Shown: piece after piece, positions 27,330 to 34,792 of the stretch
Numbering within the stretch: the stretch's first letter is position 1
Layout: each line of letters opens with the position of its first letter
Assembly (NCBI RefSeq): GCF_029193885.1
Contig: NZ_JARFVB010000002.1
Span: 248,001 to 312,000, forward strand
Reading direction: 5' to 3'
Source: Flagellimonas yonaguniensis
GTDB lineage: Bacteria; Bacteroidota; Bacteroidia; Flavobacteriales; Flavobacteriaceae
DNA: 64,000 nt
The notes under the pieces: generated by a model
The model's input: only the letters and a program-made list of their open reading frames with translations
What the model was told of the DNA's origin: nothing
The model's database searches: none
Made by a program: the position numbers and the translations under genes

Positions 27330-28163
27330 ATGAGACTATTAAAATATATAATGATTACGTCGATTATACCTCTAACAGCATGTGAGGATGTCCCTGATTA
27401 TAAGGTACAAAGTGAACCCGTAATTGAAGCCTACTTGTACGAAGGTGACCCAGTTGACGATATTATATTAAAAAAATCGAGTTTATACAACGAGGAGGAC
27501 AATGATCAAACAACCTACCTAACCAATGCCAATGTTCATATAATCCTTGATAGTGAAAGTTATGAATTATCCATGATGCCAGGGGAAGCAGGTCGTTACG
27601 AATACACGGGAGATGATCTTACGATCAAAATAGGTGAGACATACAGAATTGAATTTGAGCATGAGGGAGAAACCGTTCACGCAGAAACCACTATCCCCCC
27701 ACTTCCAGAAAATGGTAATATTTCACATGATGAAATATACATTCCATTGATTGACACCCCATCTGAATTGAGGGATTTTACCGAGTCCTTTCAAGAAACA
27801 ATCGATATAACATGGAACAATGAAAATGATGACTATCACTACCTTTTAATCGAAAACATTGAAGCAAATCCAGAGCCAATCAACCAATTGGAGGCCCTAG
27901 CGGGAATCGGGGAGAATTTTGAATATGTCAGTTCGCCAACACAATCCAACATTTTTTCCTTAAGGGCCACGGTTCACTATAATCAATTTGGCCTGCACCG
28001 GGTAACACTTTTCCATGTAAACGAGGAATATGCCCAGTTGTATGAGACGACCAGTCAAGATTCCCGTGACCTGTACGAACCATTCACTAATGTAAAAAAT
28101 GGGCTGGGAATCTTTACCGGGTTCTCCAGTGTGACCTTTTATTTTGAGGTACTCAAAAAGTAA
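27330..28163 (+). CDS. DUF4249 lipoprotein, partner of the TonB receptor
   Basis: Begins MRLLKYIMITSIIPLTAC, a lipoprotein signal with Cys at the cleavage site, then the DUF4249 start EPVIEAYLYEGDPVDDIILKKS and the CNA-like strand pattern (YRIEFEHEGETVHAETTIP). 277 residues. An in-frame start 51 bp upstream lies inside the receptor gene and is rejected. By analogy with SusD it may sit on the outer-membrane receptor as a substrate-binding lid, but this is inference. Confidence 0.82.
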   Translation: MRLLKYIMITSIIPLTACEDVPDYKVQSEPVIEAYLYEGDPVDDIILKKSSLYNEEDNDQTTYLTNANVHIILDSESYELSMMPGEAGRYEYTGDDLTIKIGETYRIEFEHEGETVHAETTIPPLPENGNISHDEIYIPLIDTPSELRDFTESFQETIDITWNNENDDYHYLLIENIEANPEPINQLEALAGIGENFEYVSSPTQSNIFSLRATVHYNQFGLHRVTLFHVNEEYAQLYETTSQDSRDLYEPFTNVKNGLGIFTGFSSVTFYFEVLKK

Positions 28164-28255
28164 TGACAAGGACCCTATTAGGATAATCCATTTAATTTTG
28201 AGTATTTAATGAAAGTCAACCATCTTTTAGAAATGTGTAAAACCGACCTATGAAA

Positions 28256-28750
28256 TTAGCTGAGTGTTCCCATCAACTTTTTCAACAATGGAAGAAACGC
28301 TTCCTTCTCCTTTTTGGTAAGGCAAGCGATGGAATCCTTTGCTTCATTGAACCGAATTTTAATTGCTCTATCTATTATATCCTTTCCCTTTTCTGTCAGT
28401 CCAGCTTTCTTGACCCGACCATCCATTGCATCAGGAGATCTATAAATAAGACCTAATTTGGTTAACCTATCAAGTAAAGCGGTCATGGCCCCTGAGGTTA
28501 TCAAGACGGATTGCATGAGTTCTTTGGGAGACAATTCAAAGGGCGATCCACTGCGTCTCAATGTGGCCAATACATCCAAATCTGTATAATGAATCTCAAA
28601 CTCACCCAAAGATTGATTGGCTCTTTTTTCCAAGCCTTTACCCAAAATCAGTAATCTTCCGACTATGTGCATGGCAGTAGCATCTAAATCCGGTCGTTCT
28701 CGATTCCAATCCGAAATCAAAGTATCGATAATGTCATTTTTATTCTCCAT
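28256..28750 (-). CDS. MarR-family transcriptional regulator
   Basis: Winged helix-turn-helix repressor of 164 residues. The recognition helix and wing are in TSGAMTALLDRLTKLGLIYR and SPDAMDGRVKKAGLTEKG (the D-x-R wing motif of MarR). It is divergent from an S41 peptidase; two copies of an 18-bp palindrome sit between the genes, so control of itself and the peptidase is likely. Confidence 0.9.
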   Translation of the reverse strand: MENKNDIIDTLISDWNRERPDLDATAMHIVGRLLILGKGLEKRANQSLGEFEIHYTDLDVLATLRRSGSPFELSPKELMQSVLITSGAMTALLDRLTKLGLIYRSPDAMDGRVKKAGLTEKGKDIIDRAIKIRFNEAKDSIACLTKKEKEAFLPLLKKLMGTLS

Positions 28751-28771
28751 TTCACTAAAATTACAGAAAAC

Positions 28772-28829
28772 TATCTTTATATAAAGATAAAATTGAATAT
28801 ATTCACCAAAGTATCTTCATGTAAAGATA
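28772..28829. promoter_or_regulatory. two MarR operator candidates, 40 bp apart
   Basis: TATCTTTATATAAAGATA (28772-28789) is an exact 18-bp palindrome. TATCTTCATGTAAAGATA (28812-28829) matches it at 16 of 18 positions. Start-to-start distance is 40 bp, about four helix turns, in the 135-bp gap between marR and the divergent peptidase gene. Confidence 0.65.
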
Positions 28830-28885
28830 TCCATACATGAATTCATCATCAAAAACTAAGTTTAGTAAATCTTAAAAGAACAATC

Positions 28886-30235
28886 ATGAAATCAACAATT
28901 CTGTTACTATTAATGGTTTTGACTTTTCCCCCATTAACTGCACAAAAGAGTCCTTATGAACATTTAAAGACACAGTTGCCGCCCGAAGATCTAAAGTCGG
29001 ATATTGACACTTGGTTTGATTGGTTGCATGCCACCCACCCCGATTTATCCTATACCGTAAAAGATATAGACAGGTTATATCAAAGTGTGGCACAAATAAG
29101 GGATAGTATTATCCATCCTATGGAAATTTTAGAGTTTTGGAAACGTATATCGCCCTTAAACAGTCAATTATCTGACGGACATACATTTGTTGGATATATC
29201 AACAGTACCATTGTTGAAGATTATATTTTAAATGGAGGAAATTTATTTCCTTTTGAAGTCATCTTCAACAAAGACGATCTGGTCATCCATTCTCTGATTG
29301 ATGGAAAACCTTCCGAATATATGGGACATCAAATAGTAAAAATCAACAACATTCCCATAGAGACCATAACATCTTCCCTATTGTCAAGAATAAATGGTGA
29401 TTCAGAAGAGCACCGGAAAGCCATATTGCAAACAAAGTTCTCCATATTTTATATGTTGATGTATGGAGAACAGCAGAAGTTCGACATTGAAGTACTGTAT
29501 GATAAAAAAACGCAGGTGATTTCCATAAATGGTATATGCGGCCTTCCCAAACTTTATCGGGAAGAAACCTTTGAAGACAATTTTGATTTAAAGATCCTGG
29601 ACCATGAAAATGCGGTGCTCACAGTCAATAGCTTTTGGTGGGATGACCCGGAAAGGTATTACTCCTTCATGGATACATCTTTTTCCGCTCTTCAAAGCCA
29701 TGGGATATCCCATTTGATAATCGATATACGTAAGAACGGAGGCGGTGATGATCAATTTTGGATGAAGGGCATATTAAGATATATTGCGGACAAACCCTAC
29801 CGTTGGGGATCAAACTACAAAAAGAAAATTATTGCCAAATTCAGGGACCCTGGTGAGGTCATTGGCTCCATTAAAGAAGGGGAAATAGATACATTGATTC
29901 CTGTTGACACCACAGCAACCAACACATTCAAAGGAAAAGTATCCATACTGATTGGCCCATATACCTATTCATCTGCCATTTTGTTCGCCAATACTGTTCA
30001 AGATTATACGTTTGGGCAACTGGTAGGAGAACCAACAGGAGGCAAGAGCGGGCAAACAGGTTCTATCCAATTCTTTAAGATGCCAAACACAGGACTTACA
30101 GCTGTCTCGCCACGATTTTATTTGGAAAGGCCCAATGGGGGGAAAACCACCGAACCCGTAACACCGGATATCATCATTGATTATAACAAATTGTCTCCTG
30201 ACGAACTCATTGCTTTTCTTTTAAATCAACATTGA
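28886..30235 (+). CDS. exported S41-family (tail-specific-like) peptidase
   Basis: 449 residues with signal peptide KSTILLLLMVLTFPPLTAQ. The C-terminal S41 domain has IIDIRKNGGGDDQFW, the nucleophile region GPYTYSSAILFANTVQDY (Ser in SSA) and VGEPTGGKSGQTG. Between them lies a weak PDZ-like region (SLIDGKPSEYMGHQIVKI NN-type). It is periplasmic or secreted; the substrate is unknown. Probably under control of the divergent MarR regulator. Confidence 0.85.
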   Translation: MKSTILLLLMVLTFPPLTAQKSPYEHLKTQLPPEDLKSDIDTWFDWLHATHPDLSYTVKDIDRLYQSVAQIRDSIIHPMEILEFWKRISPLNSQLSDGHTFVGYINSTIVEDYILNGGNLFPFEVIFNKDDLVIHSLIDGKPSEYMGHQIVKINNIPIETITSSLLSRINGDSEEHRKAILQTKFSIFYMLMYGEQQKFDIEVLYDKKTQVISINGICGLPKLYREETFEDNFDLKILDHENAVLTVNSFWWDDPERYYSFMDTSFSALQSHGISHLIIDIRKNGGGDDQFWMKGILRYIADKPYRWGSNYKKKIIAKFRDPGEVIGSIKEGEIDTLIPVDTTATNTFKGKVSILIGPYTYSSAILFANTVQDYTFGQLVGEPTGGKSGQTGSIQFFKMPNTGLTAVSPRFYLERPNGGKTTEPVTPDIIIDYNKLSPDELIAFLLNQH

Positions 30236-30623
30236 CTTAGCCAAGTCATTGTGTTTGACCAAGTCAAATCATCATATCTTGGGTAAAATCCAATGAGACA
30301 AGGCTCTTGATTCATCTCAAATTCCAACTTTCATCCAAATGGGAAACATGCAAAAACAGTAAACCATATTAGGTAATACAAAATACAACCAGCTATGCTA
30401 TGAACTTACTGTTTTTGCAAGATTTCCTCTTGAGCAAACAAACTATTTATCAATACAGATTGACCATTAGTAAAACCATAATGAAATTTGGCTATGAATT
30501 AAAAAAATCCGAGTAGTTCATTTATCCAGGTTACTTGAATCCCGCATAGGTGGCTCAGATTATCCGGCTTATCCATTGAATGGTTGCTTTAAGTTTTTCC
30601 ACGCCCAATTGACCGCATGAAAT
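30236..30623. other. 388-bp gap with an hxlR relic only
   Basis: Between the convergent S41 peptidase and MFS genes. Apart from the hxlR-like relic near its centre I see no gene, RNA or clear terminator. It contains repeated CCAAGTCA-type words near its left end (30240-30266) of unknown meaning. Confidence 0.5.
30440..30516 (+). pseudogene. relic of an hxlR-type regulator gene (3' end)
   Basis: Reading in frame to the TAG at 30514-30516 gives YRLTISKTIMKFGYELKKSE, which matches the C-terminal part of the intact HxlR protein encoded at 32936-33316 (VIETIMKFGYELIKEEG). At DNA level 30475-30500 and 33227-33252 differ at one of 26 bases. No intact domain remains upstream, so this looks like the degraded tail of a second regulator gene or a partial duplication. 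Confidence 0.55.
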
Positions 30624-31778
30624 TCACACTCGCATTTCTTTCACAAATTTCACTTTCATAAAAATCGTGAACAAGCACATCAGTAAGCAAACAATACTTG
30701 ACCATATTACATTGTGTACACCGTAACTTGCAATCCAAAACCCACCAAGTAGTGTACCAATCGTTACTGCAAGGTTCCCACATGAGGTAAACAAGCTATT
30801 TATCAATTCGGATGTACCGGATATGGAAGAAGTCAAATTTAAATTGCCGATCACAAACCCTCCCGTATGGATCAATCCCCAAATAGCCGTTATTAAGACT
30901 ATAAGCCAATAATACATTCCAAACCAATACACCAAAAGGTGTACACTGATCAATAACACAATAAAAAGGACAGTTGCTTTCTTTGGGTATTTTCCCATAT
31001 ATTTTCCAGCCAACCGGTTACCATATATCCCCATTGCACCAAACACCAAAAGCATTAGGCTAATATCCGTTCCATCCATCTTGGAAACCGACCCTAAAAA
31101 TTCGGCCATATAGGCATAGGTGGAATACATTGCCGTGATTATTAGAAACGTAATCAGAAAATTGACCCATAGAACATTGTTCTTTAAAATGCCCAAATCC
31201 CTTTTTTGGGCAACTTTCTTCTCCGTCTCGATCGGTGGCATGAAAAACCAAAGTCCCAGAACAGATACAAGATTTATTAGGGCCGACAACAAAAAGGAAG
31301 CCTGCCAACCAAATAAATCGGAAATATAAGTGGCCATGGGTACACCGAGAACGGTTGCAATGGTCAAACCCGAAAAAACCATGCTGACCGATTTGGAAGA
31401 GTCCCCATGAGTTGATTGTCGGGCCGCAATGGAAAGTGCAATGGACCAATAGACCGGATGAAAAAATGCCGGTACCATCCGTACAAATACCAAAACATAA
31501 AAGTGTTCGGATATGACCGAAAGCAAATTGGATACAACAAATATTACCAAAGAAAAAATCATAAGGTTTTTTCTATTGTAAGATGACAACCATTGGACCA
31601 TGAACGGACCAGAAAAGGCCACAACAATGGCAAATGCACTTAACATCAGTCCAGCCGTATCTATGGTCACGTTAAAGTAGGCTGCCAGGTCCGGCAATAT
31701 TCCGATTACGCCAAATTCTGTTGTGGTGATTCCAAAAACACCCACGGCCAAAGCGATCAAAATCCTGTTTTTTTCCAT
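30624..31778 (-). CDS. MFS exporter of the AraJ/YdhP (DHA1) type
   Basis: Twelve-helix major facilitator of 384 residues. The N terminus RILIALAVGVFGITTTEFGVIG and the PAFFHPVYWSIALSIAARQS segment resemble AraJ-like drug or sugar efflux proteins. A basic loop (SSYNRKN) follows TM2. Divergent from the propeller/hxlR operon; an operator candidate lies between. HxlR-type regulators commonly sit beside such exporters, so induction by a reactive small molecule is plausible. Substrate unknown. Confidence 0.88.
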   Translation of the reverse strand: MEKNRILIALAVGVFGITTTEFGVIGILPDLAAYFNVTIDTAGLMLSAFAIVVAFSGPFMVQWLSSYNRKNLMIFSLVIFVVSNLLSVISEHFYVLVFVRMVPAFFHPVYWSIALSIAARQSTHGDSSKSVSMVFSGLTIATVLGVPMATYISDLFGWQASFLLSALINLVSVLGLWFFMPPIETEKKVAQKRDLGILKNNVLWVNFLITFLIITAMYSTYAYMAEFLGSVSKMDGTDISLMLLVFGAMGIYGNRLAGKYMGKYPKKATVLFIVLLISVHLLVYWFGMYYWLIVLITAIWGLIHTGGFVIGNLNLTSSISGTSELINSLFTSCGNLAVTIGTLLGGFWIASYGVHNVIWSSIVCLLMCLFTIFMKVKFVKEMRV

Positions 31779-31826
31779 TTTCCCAGTTTTGGGACAAAGA
31801 TTGGAATTTGGGTTTTGAAATTGTCC

Positions 31827-31867
31827 ATACTTACATTTTGGTCCTATACTTACCTTTTTGTAAGTAT
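31827..31867. promoter_or_regulatory. HxlR operator candidate (perfect palindrome plus half-site)
   Basis: ATACTTAC (31846-31853), CTTTTT, GTAAGTAT (31860-31867) form an exact 8-6-8 inverted repeat. Another ATACTTAC half-site lies at 31827-31834, 19 bp upstream. It is between the MFS gene and the divergent propeller-hxlR pair; TACTTAC-type palindromes are typical of HxlR-family sites. Confidence 0.65.
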
Positions 31868-31890
31868 GAAAAACATCCTTGTTATGCTCG

Positions 31891-31898
31891 TAGATTTG
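31891..31898 (+). promoter_or_regulatory. -7 element of the propeller-hxlR promoter
   Basis: TAGATTTG fits TAnnTTTG, 13 bp before the start codon. No TTG at the ideal -33 distance; the palindrome at 31846-31867 ends just upstream of where -33 would be. Confidence 0.4.
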
Positions 31899-31911
31899 TC
31901 AAAAAAATAAA

Positions 31912-32931
31912 ATGAAACCCTTCTCTGTTTTAACCATCCTGTTATTGGTGGTTTTCCTACTCTTAAGTTCCGAATTTTATTCCCAGAACAACAATGCCCC
32001 TGATTATTTCATCAAGGGCATCGACAATCCGGAGGATTTAATAAAAGTAAATGGTACCGATTGGGCAATTGTTAGTTCCATGGTTTCCACAAAACAATCA
32101 TCCGGAGCCATTTTTGCATTGAATACAAAGAGCGAATCCATTATGCTACTGTTCCGCTTAATCAATGAACAAGACAATTATGATGGTTTGACCCACTTTT
32201 CGCCCCATGGAATATACCTGACACAATCTTCCGTTGGCAACTACCAACTTTATGTCATCAATCATGGAAGTAGGGAGGCAATCGAAATCTTTGACTTGAT
32301 CATTGTCGATAAATTACCAAAATTGAAATGGAAAAGGCATATCGACTTTCCAAAAAACGTCTGGGCGAATGGGCTTGTTGTGGATGGAGACGGAAGCATA
32401 TATGCAACAAGTATGTATGATCCGACCGAAAGTGATTTTCTTCAAAAATTTGATAAAGGGAACCCTACCGGTCAAATATGGAAATGGCACAAAACAAAAC
32501 TTGAGTGGCAACCATTGCTCCCCACCTTTTTTTCCGGAGCAAATGGCATAGCAATCTCGCCCAATGGAGAAAACCTATATGTATCTGAATGGGCAAGGCG
32601 AAAAGTCCATAAAATCTCATTGGCGAAAAAAAATATTACGGCATCGGCGACAGTTGGTTTTTTACCGGACAATATCCGCTGGTCCATAGAGGGCAATCTT
32701 TTGATTGCAGGCCAAAATGGCCGCCCTGTCGAGGTTTTTGAAAGCAAGGGAATTTCTATCAAAAACATGTACTTTAGTATTGTGGAAATGTCTCCCGAGA
32801 CCTTAAAATTTGAAGAGTTGATAAAGGGAGGTGGTGCGGATTTTGCAAATGCCACGGTAGCCATGGAGGCCAATAACCTATACTGGGTAGGTTGCGTTCA
32901 AAACAATAAAATAGCTGTTTATAAAAAGTAG
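31912..32931 (+). CDS. exported six-bladed propeller protein, paraoxonase/SMP-30-like
   Basis: 339 residues with an N-terminal hydrophobic signal (VLTILLLVVFLLLSSEFYSQ). Segments FSPHGIYL, YQLYVINHGSREAIEIF, GANGIAISPNGENLYVSEWA and LPDNIRWSIEGNLLIAG follow the order of paraoxonase/arylesterase blades (PON His-Gly, N-H, N-G-I-x-x-S-x-D and D-N motifs). Several calcium-ligand-type Asn/Asp residues are kept. Lactonase or esterase activity is possible. It shares an operon with hxlR (4 bp gap). Confidence 0.7.
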   Translation: MKPFSVLTILLLVVFLLLSSEFYSQNNNAPDYFIKGIDNPEDLIKVNGTDWAIVSSMVSTKQSSGAIFALNTKSESIMLLFRLINEQDNYDGLTHFSPHGIYLTQSSVGNYQLYVINHGSREAIEIFDLIIVDKLPKLKWKRHIDFPKNVWANGLVVDGDGSIYATSMYDPTESDFLQKFDKGNPTGQIWKWHKTKLEWQPLLPTFFSGANGIAISPNGENLYVSEWARRKVHKISLAKKNITASATVGFLPDNIRWSIEGNLLIAGQNGRPVEVFESKGISIKNMYFSIVEMSPETLKFEELIKGGGADFANATVAMEANNLYWVGCVQNNKIAVYKK

Positions 32932-32935
32932 TAGT

Positions 32936-33316
32936 ATGCCGGAATTTTTTCATGATAGAAAATTATATTATACCCCAATAGAGTTTGCGTTGAGCCATAT
33001 TGGAGGTACATGGAAAATGCCAATTTTATGGCGCTTGCAAGAATCTGTCCAACGTTTTAACGAACTTAAAAAAGATATTCCCCACATAACGGATAAAATG
33101 CTCACAAGCCAGTTACGGGAATTGGAAGCAAAGGGCATGATAAATCGAAAAGTCTATGCCGTAGTTCCCCCAAAGGTAGAATACAGCCTTACCGATAAAG
33201 GAATGCAAGCAATCCCTGTTATTGAAACCATCATGAAATTTGGCTATGAATTGATCAAAGAAGAGGGAATTGAATTTCCCTCTAAACAGCACAAGAATGA
33301 TGATATACCAAGTTAA
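32936..33316 (+). CDS. HxlR-family transcriptional regulator lacking cysteine
   Basis: Winged-helix regulator of 126 residues: PIEFALSHIGGTWKMPILWRL, RFNELKKDIPHITDKMLTSQ and VEYSLTDKGMQAIPVI. Most HxlR proteins have Cys-Pro before the first helix and some sense electrophiles with that Cys; here it is Thr13-Pro14, and the whole protein has no Cys. It should therefore sense by ligand binding or another route. Likely controls the divergent MFS gene and its own operon. Confidence 0.9.
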   Translation: MPEFFHDRKLYYTPIEFALSHIGGTWKMPILWRLQESVQRFNELKKDIPHITDKMLTSQLRELEAKGMINRKVYAVVPPKVEYSLTDKGMQAIPVIETIMKFGYELIKEEGIEFPSKQHKNDDIPS

Positions 33317-33384
33317 AAATCCATAGGGGCTCGAAACCGCCATACCAAAAAATCTTTACCCCACCCCCTTAACCGATCCTTCAC

Positions 33385-34791
33385 TTACAAATTGATGGCT
33401 TGATCATTATATGAGAGCCTAAAAGCATCTTTTAATGCTTCCGAATAGGTGGGGTGCGCATACGAAATGGAAAACATATCCTTTGCAGTGACCTCATACT
33501 CCATGGCCACTACCGCTTGAGCAATCAAATCGGCCGCTCTTGGTCCAATAATGTGTATTCCCAATATCTCGCCATATACAGGCTCTGACAATACTTTTAC
33601 AAAACCATCCTTTTCCCCTGCAGCCCTTGCTCTGGAACTCGCCGAAAAAGGAAACTTTCCTGTATTGTAAGGAATGTTCCGCCATTTGAGTTCCTCTTCG
33701 GTTTGCCCCACGGATGCCACTTCGGGCCATGTGTAGACCACCTTGGGGATTGCATTGTAATTGATATGCGGTTTTTGACCATCTATCCTTTCCACAACAA
33801 AAACACCCTCCTCCTCAGCTTTGTGTGCCAACATTGGACCTCTTATCACATCTCCAATGGCATATATGTTGGACTCATGTGTGGCAAGGTTTTCATCGAC
33901 CTTTATTCTACCGTTTTCATCAACTTGAACATTGGTGTTCTCCAAACCCAATCCTTTCGTATAGGCTTTTCTTCCAACAGCAACCAGAACATACGATGAA
34001 ACGGATCTTATATTTTCCCCTTTCTGGTTTTGGTAAATTACAACGGTACGGCCCCCTTCATTTTTGACCTCTTTGACTCTTTGCCCTAACAAAACTTGTA
34101 CCCCTTCCTTTGTCAAGACCTTCTTGAGCCCTTTGCCCAAATCACCATCCATGCCCGACACCAAGGAATCTGCATACTCCAGAACAGTAACTTTTGATCC
34201 GAACCTTGCGAATATGGATGCCATTTCACAGCCGATGACACCACCACCTATAATTATGAGACTTTCAGGAATTTCATTTAGGCTCAACGCCTCTGTAGAA
34301 GTAATAATTCTTTTCTTATCGAATACAACTCCGGGTATTGAAGCGGGCTTGGAGCCTGTTGCTATAATAAATCTGGATGATGGGATGGTAACAATGCCCT
34401 TATCGTTTTCAATTTTCACAGATTCATTGTTTAAAAATGATGCTTTACCCGTGATCACCTCAATATTGTTTTTTGACATGAGGTAATCGATACCTTTGGT
34501 ATTGGCATCGACAACCTTGTCCTTACGATGAAACACCTGCCCGACATTTAGCTGTGGTGGATTGATGTCTATTCCAAATTCCTTGAACTTCCCCCTTGCT
34601 TGATAAAATTTTTTGGAAGTATCCAACAATGCCTTGGAAGGAATACAACCAACATTGGTACATGTGCCTCCCAAGGAACCATACTTCTCCACAATTGCGG
34701 TTCGGTAGCCCAATTGTGAGGCTCGGATCGCAGCGACATATCCTCCTGGACCCGAGCCTATTACCATGATATCAAATTGGTTCTTCTTCAT
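33385..34791 (-). CDS. lpdA: dihydrolipoyl dehydrogenase (E3)
   Basis: FAD flavoprotein that reoxidises dihydrolipoyl groups with NAD+. The 468-residue chain has the FAD motif IGSGPGGYVAAIRASQLG, the redox disulfide GGTCTNVGCIPSKALL, the NAD motif IIIGGGVIGCEMASIFARFG and the C-terminal catalytic AHPTYSEALKDAF. No E1, E2 or lipoyl-domain gene is adjacent; instead it is last in an RND efflux operon, with one base between it and the pump gene. It may be a second, non-housekeeping E3. Confidence 0.93.
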   Translation of the reverse strand: MKKNQFDIMVIGSGPGGYVAAIRASQLGYRTAIVEKYGSLGGTCTNVGCIPSKALLDTSKKFYQARGKFKEFGIDINPPQLNVGQVFHRKDKVVDANTKGIDYLMSKNNIEVITGKASFLNNESVKIENDKGIVTIPSSRFIIATGSKPASIPGVVFDKKRIITSTEALSLNEIPESLIIIGGGVIGCEMASIFARFGSKVTVLEYADSLVSGMDGDLGKGLKKVLTKEGVQVLLGQRVKEVKNEGGRTVVIYQNQKGENIRSVSSYVLVAVGRKAYTKGLGLENTNVQVDENGRIKVDENLATHESNIYAIGDVIRGPMLAHKAEEEGVFVVERIDGQKPHINYNAIPKVVYTWPEVASVGQTEEELKWRNIPYNTGKFPFSASSRARAAGEKDGFVKVLSEPVYGEILGIHIIGPRAADLIAQAVVAMEYEVTAKDMFSISYAHPTYSEALKDAFRLSYNDQAINL

Positions 34792-34792
34792 A

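Noticed and set aside
30236-30300. CCAAGTCA-type repeated words as a possible CRISPR or operator
   Set aside because: Only two loosely similar copies with irregular spacing; no array and no cas gene in the window.
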